Assembly (NCBI GenBank): GCA_947471745.1
Contig: CANJKZ010000537.1
Span: forward strand, 565,501-629,500
Length of the DNA stretch: 64,000 nt
DNA from: Closterium sp. Naga37s-1
Taxonomy: Eukaryota > Streptophyta > Zygnematophyceae > Desmidiales > Closteriaceae
Reading direction: 5' to 3'
Made by a program: the position numbers and the translations under genes. Within the stretch, counting starts at the first letter, position 1. Each line of letters opens with the position of its first letter. Shown in pieces: positions 10,474-20,900 of this stretch. A model generated the notes under the pieces. The model was given only the letters and a program-made list of their open reading frames with translations. It searched no databases and was not told the origin of the DNA.

Positions 10474-11962
10474 TGACTATAACACGAATAAGGAGCCCGA
10501 CGGCGAAGCCCGGTCTCTACAGCGAGTACAACTTCAGGTGTGCGCACGTGCGGGTGGGTGATGGCATGCAGGAGATGATCAAGATGTGAGATGAAATGGG
10601 CGAAGGCGGGATCTTGATCGTGAAGCTGAGACGAACTGTGGAGGGGAGAGGAGAGGAGTAGAGAACAAGGCTCTCTCACCCACCCATGATGTCTCCCGCA
10701 TTGCTTTCCTCTCTCCCATTCTCCACCCTCCCCTGATTCCTCCTGCCCTGATTGCACCCCCACGCAGCAATTTGCGGCTGTGGCAGTTGACAGAGTACAA
10801 GCGCGTCGTGTACATAGACTCGGACTTCCTCCCATTCCGCTCCCTCACGCACCACTTCCTCTTCCCCGAGCTCTCCGTGGGCGGCAACGACGACAACATA
10901 TTCAACGGAGGCCTCATGGTCATCAAAGCCCTCCCTCTGCACGCACGCGTTTCTCTCTGCCAACATCCGCTACGTGGTGTCGTACAATCATGGATTCCAG
11001 GTGCGAATGGCTACCTGCTCTGGTGAGGAGAGGCTCGATTCCCCAGTGCTGAAGGGTCCGGTGTTGGGTGAATTGTGTATGGCAATGCTTATGTGCAATC
11101 CAGCATTGTCTCTTACTCGGCTTCGTGCGCTGGCTCTTACTGCTCACAAGTTCATTTCACCAGTATGTGTCAGCTTGGCCAGAAACCATCTGAGACCAAA
11201 GAGTGTCTTCTTGGCCGGAGAACGAGCTCTTCAATCTCTTCTCCCTGTTTCCACTTACCCACATGCGCTCCTGCCTTGGACCTGCCAGGGCTTTATAAAC
11301 AACGCATACCCCTGGTGGCACCGCCTACCAGACTACAGCAACCTCCTCAAGCACAAGCCACTCCACGGGCAACGTTACCTGGCTGCGCAGAATGCTCTCT
11401 TCGCGTCCGACCCACCCCAGATGCACACGATTCATTACCTTGGCTGGAAGCCCTGGGCATGTTTCCGCGACTTTGACTGCAACCTGGCATCATCGTTGTA
11501 TGAACTCAAGTTTGTGAACGACGTTGCCTTCCGACGGTGGTGGGCGGTGCATGACGGGATTGATGAGAGGCTGAAACCGTGGTGCTGGATGAGCGAGAAG
11601 CAGAAGCGGGTTATCTGGAGGGGCATGAAGAAGCGCAAGCAGGATGGAGTTGACCCGAAACAGTGGAACTACACAATTACTGACCCCAGAAAGGACTTGG
11701 TGCTGCCGTGGAAGGTCGATAAGACGAGACTTGCAAGTTGGTTTGAAAAGCTCGGTCTTAGTACCTAACTGTAACAACGTATGATTATAAAACATTTATG
11801 TTTGCGTGTGTACAACCCATGTGCCCATAGCACAGGTGAGAGGGAGAGGTACCTACCAGTAACTTGAATTCCTCAAACAAGAGATCACATCTCGCCTGCC
11901 ACCTATAGGAGAACCTGAATCGTGCACTGACAACCTTCCCTGGATCAACTGGAGCTCCACCC

Positions 11963-14406
11963 TCACGGTGTTTTCCCTGCAACCGTGGTTTTGGCCGTGG
12001 CTGCCGGTGCAGCATCTCCCCCAGCATTGCCTCCTGCTCGCCCTGCAGCAAATGGCCTGTGCTGCACCTGCTGCTTATGCGTCATCGCATGTGCCTCCTC
12101 CACAGCCTTCAAACCAGCAGTGCCGCTCCCATTCACCCTGTTGACTGCATTGACTCCCTGGGCCCCATTGACTTTCTTTCTCTGGGCATGTCTTGCCTGC
12201 CACACACGTGCGCCCATGTGGCCTGCAGTAGCAGCCTGCGCAGTTCCCTTACTCCTGAATCCATGCTTTCTTGTTCCCCTGCGGGACTGCGTTGACCTGT
12301 TGCCAGCCTTACTAGCAGAAGTTCGCAACCATTGCTTGAAGCGGCCCCACAGCTTGCCCATTTTCCCATATGCCAACGTACTAGCAGCAGCACTCCCACC
12401 AGAACCAGCTGTGCCGTCGTCCGTGTAATCCCCTGCACTGTAATCTCCACTGTAGTCTCCTTCGTTATAGTCACCGTTGCTGTCATCTCCAGTATAGTCG
12501 TCGCCTCCACCACTGTAGTCATCATCCCCATAATCGCCGTTCCCATTGTCATCTCCGTCATAATCACCATCACCACCGCTGCCATCCCCATTGCCATCTC
12601 CACCCCCATAATCACCACCATCGCCATAATCACCACCGTTGCCAGAACCATCACCATTGCCGAAATCATCGCCACTCCCATAATCAGAGCCATCCCCGTA
12701 ATCACCACCGTTGCCACCACCGTAGTCGCCCCCACCAGTGTCTCCGCCGGTTCCACCCCCGTTCCCGTCACCAGTGCCGCCACCAGTGCCGCCGCCAGTG
12801 CCGCCCCCAGTGCCGCCGCCCGTCCCTCCCCCAGTTGACCCCGTGCAGCTGAAGTCCACATCTGCCTGGCCACTGCAAGACATCATCACAGGGTGAGAGA
12901 GGGACACACGGGGGACAAACACGGACACCCTGTTCAGCCTGCGCCTCCACGTGGGAGGATAGTGGGCCTAGGCAGTAGCTGACGCCAGCACAAGACAAGC
13001 TCCTCTGGTGGTAAACACATGTACATCGAGGAAAAGGCAAACGCAAAAAGCAACTTAAAAGTGACGAGGGTAGAGCAGAGAGAGCAGAGGTGAGAGTGGT
13101 GATGCAGCAAGATAGTGGGTGGCAGAGGGTGCTAGAACGAGGGAGAGCGGGTTGTGGCTACGGGGGACGCACTAGTTGCCGCCGTGGTTGGCGAGAGTTG
13201 GCGACTGATCGCTGGAGAAGGCCCAGATGATGCTGTTGCTCCCCGCCATGCTCACCGGCACTGCGCCGTCGCCAGATGACCGAGAGAACCTGCGGTAGCG
13301 AGCAGGAAAGCACAGAGAGCGGCGCAATGAGAGGGGGACCAGATAAGAGGTAAACGCATATCCGCATGGAATCATCGGCCGTGGGAGTCGAGTGAGCGGT
13401 CTACTAAAAATGACGGTACCAGCACGCGGCGCGGACACGACAACGCGAATGTTGTGGTACGCACATGGCACATCTCCAATGATGAATTCACGAGCCGACG
13501 CAATCACTAAAGGTCAAGTCTCGCAGCGGCGGCGAGTCCTACTTGATGAGCGCGCCGCCATTGGCGGAGGAGGCGGAGCCGATGGAGAATCGGCTGGTGG
13601 GGCTCACGTCCGCCTCGCTGTACCCGCTTATGGCGTACGCCTTCACCGCGCCGCCCGGAAGCCCGCCAATCACGGCGTCGGAGCCAGGCATGCTGCCGTC
13701 CGGCGACCACGCCACCGCCACCCATCCACCGGCCGCCGCGCCGCCAACCTCCATGGCGAGGGAAAGACTGCCGCCGCCCGCGCCTTGGGCCCAGTGGAGC
13801 ACGAGACTGGGCAAGCGAGAAGGGAGGGAGAGTTGTGGGGGGAGCGGGGGGAGCGTCAAAGAGGTGATGGTCAGAGTCGGAGAGCACAATGGTGCGGTGG
13901 GAGTGGGGAGTGGGAGTGAGGGAGAAGCGAGGGAGGCCGTACTCGGATCCAGAGAGTGCGACGGACGACGTGTAGCCTGCGATCGACGACGCCGAACACC
14001 CTCCGGCCGCTGCGGGAGACTTCACGGCGACTCCAGTGGCGGTTTTCGCACTAGCTGCGCCGGTTGTCGCAGCAGCCGCCGAGTTCGTCGAGGAATGCTG
14101 CGGCGAGCGCACGACCCTGCCGCGCGCAGACAGCCGTCCCATGGCTCTGGTAGCAGAAGCCGCGCCGGGGACTCGCCTGGATCGGTGCGGTACGGTTTGT
14201 GCACATGCTGCCAGAAATGTCGGACGGACGTGCACTTGAAGCAAGAGGAGAAGCAGCGCTGCGATTAAGAGGGTTTTTGCTGGCGCCGCAATCACGGGCG
14301 TGAGGCTCGGACGACTCGGACTCAGGGTTCGAGGAGGAGTCAGCATCTTGGAAAGAAACAAGCTGCTAGGAAAACAAGGAAATGTCGATCTACGAGTTCT
14401 GTACAT
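11963..14406 (-). CDS. DOMON-domain protein with Gly/Asp/Tyr-rich and basic tail
   Basis: Exons 14406-13943, 13806-13543, 13289-13173 and 12872-11963, with consistent phases and GT-AG introns; stop TGA. Starting at the second ATG (14346) gives 564 residues. The N-terminus has a hydrophobic segment (TLLIAALLLLLLQ), a signal peptide or anchor. The DOMON fold follows from about LVLHWAQG through GGWVAVAWSPDG, SMPGSDAVIGG, KAYAISGY and NSIIWAFSSDQ to LANHGGN. Met in SMPG and His in NHGGN fit the axial heme ligands known for AIR12-type DOMON cytochromes (inference). The third donor falls inside a genomic TAG, so an unspliced reading would end early. Exon 4 encodes GGGT repeats, then GGDYGDG-type acidic repeats, then a Lys/Arg-rich segment (KLWGRFKQWLR). 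No cytochrome b561 domain is visible. Likely on the cell surface or in the secretory pathway; ligand unknown. Confidence 0.72.
12430..12840 (-). repeat. Coding minisatellite: Gly/Asp/Tyr repeats of the DOMON protein
   Basis: Imperfect repeats on the minus strand encode GGGT units, then GGDYGDG, GGDYGGG and SGDY-like units. The region is strongly acidic through Asp and carries regularly spaced Tyr. The open frame is maintained across it. Confidence 0.75.
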
Positions 14407-15748
14407 TTTGCAGAGACTATTTGTATGTATGCCCCCAGCCCAGCGGATGCGGCTCCCCTACCCACACATTTGCGTGTGGGGGTGTGTGGAGGCATCGGGT
14501 GTCCAGCTCGAATGTCCGGTGCACAACCGATCTCTACCGTGTGGAACCGTCAAGCGCTGCAAACAATGTTCTGTACAATTGATGCCTGTTTGAGCCCCTC
14601 CCGGTTGCCTTGTGAAGGGGGCGTATAAGCTGTATCGTGCATTTCGCATAATTTTCGTCAATTCGCAGCTAGCTAAAAAGGATTCGCAGGTGCTTATATT
14701 ATCTGTAACCTTATCCGTTGACATTTTGACTTCAGCCTCTTTAGTTTGACTTCGGTCTGTTCGTTACTATTGGTCCATAACCACGCGACGCGCTTGTATC
14801 GTGGGTGCAACAGGCTGGGGAAAAGACCTCGGGTGCAGCGTTTCCATCCGGTGCAGGGCAAATTCGCGTGCACTGGTTGGGCATCATGTGTACTTCAGAC
14901 TAGACACACATCGCCAGCAGTGGCAGCTCCACCGACATCCCACAGGCAACAAGGATACGAAAGGGTTTGGTGCGTGGTGCAGAGGGGTAGTGGAAGCGTT
15001 TACAGCTGTTGACCTCTTTTCGCCCGCCCTCCCACCTGCGGCTCGAAGAATGATGTGGAACAAGAATGTGTAAAGTCGTGAGGTCGCTGAAAGTCCAAAT
15101 TTCTGTTGACCCTTTCAACAGGGTCGTGGCATCGTGGACACCTTCATCCAACGAAATACGTCGGAAGGTGTGAAAGTTCGGACATGTTTTCTGTCATCCG
15201 ATTCCTATAAGCAGATCTATTTCGTTTGAATGCTCATAAACCTTATACCACTTTATATCTTAGCAAACAGGTAGGTGATTGTCTCCTTTGCCCACAGAGC
15301 TAGTTTGCCAATCAAAGCGTAGGTACAGATGAAAAACATACTTCGAAGGAAATTTGGGGCTATCTAGCACGTTGGTTCGAAAACGGCAATGCCGCACATG
15401 TCTTTGCAAGCATGCGATCGTGTAGCTATTGTCTGGTCTCCGACGCAACGTACGATGTTCGCTCGTATATGAATGTGTCTTTTCGCACTTCCTAAGCCAG
15501 GGAAAAACCTTCCATAACCACCAAGCACATGAAATCATTTGCATTAATGCATCGTTGCGTATGACGATTGAACAAGAAACATGCGACTAAAGGGGAAGTG
15601 ACTCACCCCGGATGCGAAGCCACATTATACAACTCACGCTGTGAAGGTATGAACTCACCGGTGGCTTGTAGTTGGTGGTAGCCAAATGGCCAGCGATAAG
15701 TCTACAACATACCGGCGATGACGTCGTCGGCTTTACTCCTCCACATCA
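14407..15748. other. No supported gene; upstream region of the DOMON gene
   Basis: Short frames in all phases without recognisable domains. The 5' UTR and promoter of the minus-strand DOMON gene should lie in the left part. No TATA box or repeat could be assigned with confidence. Confidence 0.5.
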
Positions 15749-16160
15749 ATGGACGGAGATGATGACGTCGCTGCACACCGCGCGGCTTGTCGCAGGGCAG
15801 AGAGAGAACTCACATACTCCAAGATAATTAATGGGAGAATGCGGGCAGATGTTAAAGGCGACGGGAATAAGACACCGAAGCACCTCACGGTACCACGCGC
15901 ATCGTGGTTGGCCGACCGAGAGATTTGTGCAGCGATGAAGAAGGGACTAAGGGCTTATGGAGAGAAGTACAAAAGAGATTGGGACACTAGGCTGCCATGG
16001 GTGGCAGCCGCATACCTATTCAGTAAGCAGGCAGCCCCGCGAGATGTATCTCCCTACTACTAGTAGATGCACCGAGGCTGCTGATGGATACGGCAACAGC
16101 TGGGAAAAGAAAAGTATTGGAAGCAAGGGCGATGTATGTAAAGGAGAATATACATATGGC
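15749..16160 (+). pseudogene. Decayed retroelement integrase C-terminal remnant
   Basis: A 104-residue frame ends with YGEKYKRDWDTRLPWVAAAY and then a SPYY motif. This matches the integrase tail that precedes the conserved 'SPYYLLYG'-type motif of Ty3/gypsy-like pol proteins (family knowledge). Frame and stops break immediately after SPYY; a second frame continues with MDTATAGKRKVLEARAMYV. No LTR, reverse transcriptase or protease is recognisable nearby. An old, truncated copy, distinct from element G. Confidence 0.55.
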
Positions 16161-16973
16161 GCAGCTAATAGACGCCCAGTGATACAGAAAGAGAGGAGAA
16201 GGAGAGAAACGCGGGCAAGGAAAGAGATCAGAGCAAAGAGAGGAGGTTTACCTAGGACAGGTAAAGAAGGATATGATGGATATAGGGCTCAGTGTGGAGA
16301 GGTGGAAGGTGAAGGACGTGAAAGAGTCAGGGGTTGTGTCGTTGTTAAGCGAGAAATTACAAGAAAGCACGAGAGGAGGGCATGTGGGTCCAGGAGGGAC
16401 AGAGCCAGAGAATTCAGGGGGGGGGGAGGAAAGGCGTGCAGAAAGTAGAGAGTAGGGAGGCGAAAAGAAGGGAGAAAAGTACCGGTAAGTCAGGAGAGAG
16501 AGGGACATGGAGCAGAAGAATACGACAGCTGTCATGCATTTAATAAAGGCTGATTGAAATAGAAGAAGACCTAACTATAGATGCAAGACTAGAAGTTTGG
16601 CACATAATTGAGAGTGTTGTAGAAGTACAAGAGAGACCAAGGAGGGAAAGCCAAGGAGGTGAAGAGCAACGAGCACACCATTGGAAAGAGAAGTTACCAA
16701 TCGCAGAATACATAGTTAGAGAACGTAGAGAACAACACAACTTGCTTTTTTGTTTTCACTCTTAGCAAGGATATGATACATGCAAACAATCCAAGTGTTC
16801 TATGCTAGAGAAGCCAATATAAGCAAGCCGTAGAAGTGCATCACAACTCAGGGCAGTGGCACTCAGCCAAGCTCTCGCACACTGGGTCGTTTGTCAATTG
16901 AGGGAGGAGAAGATGCTTTAAGCGATGAGGGCAGATGGGCAGAGGAGGGGCAGAGACAAAGAATACAGGTGTG
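16161..16973. other. Purine-rich spacer without supported gene
   Basis: AG-rich sequence with open frames of low complexity only. It may be further decayed downstream sequence of the integrase remnant. It ends at the 5' LTR of Copia D, preceded by GTGTG. Confidence 0.45.
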
Positions 16974-17103
16974 TGTCAAACTTATATGCTGTATCTTGTG
17001 TAGGCTATAGTGGGGTAGCCCATATGGGGTACAACCCAATTAGGGTTAGTACTTGTACCCATCCTGCTGCTAGTCCATTTCATTCTCGTTTATTATGCTG
17101 GCA
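16974..17103 (+). repeat. 5' LTR of Copia D (130 bp)
   Basis: Starts TGTCAAACTTATATG and ends TTATGCTGGCA, directly followed by the primer site. It shares the blocks GGCTATAGTGGGGTAG and CATATGGGGTACA with the 124-bp LTRs of Copia B. Confidence 0.85.
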
Positions 17104-17204
17104 TGGTTTCAGAGCAGGTCCTAGCCTAGGACCATTTTTTTTAGGGCCCACCGAACCGCGCTACCCCACGAGTCGCGTCGCCTTGTTAGCGCCACGCCGC
17201 CCAG

Positions 17205-17900
17205 CCCTGCCCTGCGTTGCGCTACCGCGCACGCCCTGCCTTGCCTTGCCCGCGCGCCACTCGCCGCCGCGCCGCGCCGCCCTGCTTGCACGCTGCTTGC
17301 TGCTGCGCGCCCTGCCCTGCCCGCGCGCTCTGCCCTGCCCGCGCGCTGTGCGCCGCCGCGCGCTCTGCCCTGCCCGCGCGCCGCTCGCCGCCGCGCCGCG
17401 CGCCCTGCTCGCGCGCTGCTCGCTGCCGCGCTGCGCCGCTCAGCCCACGCGCTGCTTGCCGTCGCGCGCCCTGCCCTGCCCGCGCGCATCTCGCCACCGC
17501 GCGCCCTGCCCTGCTCTCGCGCAGCTCGTCGCCGCGCGCCCTGCCCTGCCCGCGCGCAGCTCGCCGCCGCGCGCCCTGCCCTGCCCGCGCGCAGCTCGCC
17601 GCCGCGCGCCCTGCCCTGCCCGCACGCAGATCGCCACCGCGCGCCCTGCCCTGCCCGAGCGCAGCTCGCCGCCGCACGCCCCGCCCTGCACGCGCGCCAC
17701 TCGCCGCCGCGCGCCTTGCCTTGCCCGCGCGCTGCCGCCGCTAAGCCGTCCTGCCTTGCCTGCGTGCTGCTGGCCGCTGCGCCACCTGCCCTGCCCGCGC
17801 GCGCCACTTGCAGCCACGCTGCCCTGCCCTGCCTGCGTGCTGCCGTGCTGGCTGCCGCCCTGCCCTGCCCTGCTTGCGTGCTGCCCTACTACTAGCGCGC
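17205..17900 (+). repeat. GC-rich minisatellite leader of Copia D
   Basis: Tandem, imperfect units of about 45-50 bp built on GCGCGCCCTGCCCTGCCC and GCGCGCAGCTCGCCGCC. The array fills the space between primer site and the gag start at 17919. It is open in more than one frame on both strands purely through composition, so the long Arg/Ala/Pro frames across it are not taken as genes. Confidence 0.8.
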
Positions 17901-17918
17901 CCTACTGCTCTGCCCGCT

Positions 17919-20900
17919 ATGGCCACCCGCAGTGTACTCTCGTTCGATGCAGAGGGCCGCCCGATAGAGTTCGACGCTTGGGTCAACGACCTGCAGCTGT
18001 TCTTACTGAGCGATTCCAAGGACGGTGTTTCACTGTTTGACCTCACGTCTGGCACCTCTCTCGCCCCTGCCGCCACAGCTGACAGTGTAGCTCGCTCACA
18101 GTGGCTTACTCGTGACGCTGCTGCTCGCCTACCCGTTCGCAACCACCTGCCGTTAGCCGAACGCGCTCACTTTGGCCAGCACAAGACGGCTAGAGCCCTG
18201 TACGACGCTGTAGTCGCTCGTTACTCCTCCCCGGTTGCAGCTCTAGACCGCCTTCTCCTGCCCTACCTGTTCCCAGAGCTGTCTGCCTTTGCCACAGTAG
18301 CCGACCTCGTCACTCACCTTCGCACTAGTGACACTCGCTACCGAGCTGCGCTTCCCGCCGAGTTTCTCACCAAGAACCCTCCTCCCATGTTCATCACTCT
18401 CTACTTCATAGTCACCTGCCTCCCTGACTCTCTTAGCGCTGTCAGGGACATCCTTCTCGCCCTTGACCCCACCGACCTCACTGTCGACCTGCTCGAGAAG
18501 CACCTCCTAGCAGCTGAGACTAGCATAGTCGCTGTAGGCGCTTCTCGTGGCACTCCTCGCACTCCCTTCTTTGAGGGGTGTTCGCCCTCCCCCTTTGTCC
18601 CCTCCGTCGCCTCTGCTACAGCTGTTGACTACCTTCGTGCTGAGGAGGTAGGAGCTGCGTCTGCCCCTAGTGGGAGGCGCCGCAGCGGCAGGGGCAGGGG
18701 AGGCAGGGGCGGTGGGGGTGGCAGAGGTGGAGGCGGTGGTGGGGGTGGTGGAGGAGGTGGAGGGGGCGGCGGTGACGGAGGGAGTGGTGGTGGGGGTGGA
18801 GGTGTAGGTGGCGGCGGTGGTGGCGGCAGTGGGAGTGGTGGAGGCGGCAGTGGGGGCGGCAGTGAGAGTGGAGGCGGCGGCAGTGGTGGCGGCTGGGGTG
18901 GTACCAGCCAGAGGGGAGGCCTTGGCGGTGGTCAGAGGCAGCAGCAGCAGCGTCAGCCCCTTTCGTCTCAGGAGCTACGTGAGTGGTTTGCTCATCATGG
19001 GGCGGCTGGGGGTGGTGGTCGCTGCCCGTATGTCATTCGCGCAGGTGACCGCACTGGTCAGACATGCGGGAAGCTTCACACCCAGTACCGCTGCTTCTCT
19101 CATCTTGACGACGCCTTTCGCGCAGAGTTTCCCGACGCGGCTGAGCTCCCCCGCTGGGCAGAGCTGCTTAGGCAGGGTGTGGATATCTTTGCTCTTAATT
19201 ATGATGCTATCCTTACTGCCATGTATGCATTGACTGTTAGTGCTGAGGGTGACTGTTACCTGTGTATGCCGCCAGACCCAGGTATAGAGGCTGCTGCTCT
19301 AGGTGCTAGTGAGTCTGCTCTTTCTGGTACTGCGTCTGCTGCGGCCTTGCACACCTTCACGCTTGACTCAGGTGCTTCCCGCTGTTTCTTTCGCGACAGT
19401 ACCACAGTCACACCGCTCTCTGCACCTGTTGCAGTCTCTCTGGCTGACCCCTCTGGGGGCCCAGTCCTTGCACGTTCCTCGACTGTTCTGCCGTGTCCGG
19501 CGGTTCCGTCAGGCTCACTGTCAGGTCTTCACCTCCCCTCGTTCTCTACGAACTTGGTGAGCAACGCCGTCCTTCAGGATGAGTGGGTTGATACCTTCAC
19601 CCCTGGAGGACAGCGTGTGGCGATCTGTACGTGCTCCCGGACTGGCCCGCACCTGGCTACGTTCACCCGTCGGCCTGGGTCGAGTCTGTACACACTGAAT
19701 ACTGCGTCTCCTCAGGTAGCTTCGTCTGCGTCTGCGTCAGGTCAGCTGTCGGCCCCCTGCTCGTGTCGCGCCCTGTCGCACCAGACGCTCCTTTGGCACC
19801 ACCGCCTTGGTCACCCCTCAGTGGCACGCCTCCGTGGCATGCACTTCTGTCTCCTTGTCTCTAGTCTTCCCAGGTCTCTCCCTCCCCTCCCACCCTCGCC
19901 TGCCCCTCCTTGTCTTCCCTGTGTCGAGGGGCGGCAGCGCGCCGCTCCTCACTCCTCCGAGTTTCCCCCGACGACTGCTCCCCTGCAGACTCTCCACATG
20001 GACGTGTGGGGCCCAGCCCGCGTCCGTGGACAGGGCCGCGAGCGCTACTTTCTGCTGGTTGTCGACGACTACACGCGTTACACCACGGTCTTCCCCTTGC
20101 GCACCAAGGGGGAGGTCTCTGATGTTTTGATCCCTTGGATCCGCGCTGTTCGTCTCCAGCTCCGCGAGCGGTTCGAGACGGACCTTCCCGTCCTGCGTCT
20201 GCACTCTGACAGAGGTGGTCAGTTTTCCTCCGACCTCTTGCGGGACTTTTGTCGTGGGGAGGGCATTCGCCAGACGTTCACGCTTCCGGCCTCTCCGCAG
20301 CAGAATGGGGTTGCTGAGCGCCGCATTGGCTTAGTCATGGAGTCGCTCGTACCTCCATGATCCATGCGGCTGCCCCCCATTTTCTGTGGCCGTTTGCGGT
20401 CCGATACGCTGCGCATCAGCTCAACCTATGGCCATGTGTCTCCTTGCTGGAGACCTCGCCGACACTGCGTTGGACGGGAGAGGTTGGCGATGCGTCGGTG
20501 TTCCGGATCTGAGGCTCGCGTGCCTTTGTCCGCGATACGTCAGCGGACAAGCTCTCCTCCCGCGCCATTCCCTGCGTCTTCCTTGGCTTTCCCCCTGACG
20601 CGCCAGGCTGGCAGTTTTACCACCCCACCTCGCGCCGTGTCCTGCCCTCTCAGGACGTCACGTTTGACGAGTCGGCTCCCTTTTACCGTCTCTTCCCCTA
20701 CCGCACTGCCCCTCTCCCCCCCCCGCCGCTCTTCCTCGCACCAGGTCCTCCTCCGGTAGACCCCCTTCCCCCTCAGGGTCCTGCCCCCTCAGGTGTGTCC
20801 CAGGTAGACCCTGTCGAGCCTGTCGAGGTAGCTGTCGACTCTGGTGCTGCTAGGGGTGCTGCGTCTGGGGGTGCTGAGCCTGCGGGTGCGGGGCTTGGGG

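Larger units (their letters stand above)
6027..10484 (+). mobile_element. Copia A1, internally collapsed LTR retrotransposon
   Basis: Begins TGTTGGTGCAACCC and ends GACTATAACA, flanked by the exact 5-bp duplication CGAAT (6022-6026 and 10485-10489). It has a complete 819-bp 5' LTR, a tRNA-Met-type primer site (TGGTATCAGAGC, 6848-6859), gag, protease, integrase and the first part of reverse transcriptase. Sequence collinear with A2 and A3 ends at about 10400. Only the last 11 bp of the 3' LTR remain (10474-10484). The polymerase domain, RNase H and polypurine tract are missing, so it is non-autonomous. It sits in the sense orientation inside a coding exon of the GT8 gene. Confidence 0.93.
5019..11768 (+). 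pseudogene. GUX/PGSIP-like GT8 glucuronosyltransferase, interrupted by a Copia element
   Basis: Relative of plant GUX enzymes, Golgi glycosyltransferases that add glucuronate to xylan. Recognised exons: about 5019-5256; 5738-6026 continuing at 10490-10537; 10768-11000; 11289-11768, ending in TAA. Motifs in order: VTVLHSKDDYVCGA, KGLEAAGWRI, LRLWQLTEY, IDSD (the metal-binding DxD position), NGGLMVI, WWHRLP, HYLGWKPW, FRDFDCN and RRWWAVHD. Splice phases agree throughout. The exon is cut at codon level by a family-A element flanked by CGAAT. Removing the element and one CGAAT copy gives VEIERIRSPTAKPG without a gap. A further 1-nt shift near 10925-10927 (AAAG) separates NGGLMVIK from ANIRYVVSYN. 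The usual NGGDQG motif reads NHGFQG across the splice. The 5' start is not identified. Probably a non-functional allele or copy; the frameshift could also be a sequencing error. Confidence 0.8.

Noticed and set aside
13172-13174. DOMON gene ending at the genomic TAG
   Set aside because: The TAG overlaps a GTGCGT donor. Splicing to the acceptor before 12872 keeps phase and continues with NYGQADVDF, as expected at the end of plant DOMON domains.
14300-14628. Overlapping plus-strand small frames upstream of the DOMON gene
   Set aside because: Three frames are open at once with no conserved motif; typical of GC-rich non-coding sequence.
17121-17807. Long Arg/Ala/Gly frames on both strands of the Copia D leader
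   Set aside because: They follow from tandem repeats whose unit lacks stops in several frames; no start context or homology.
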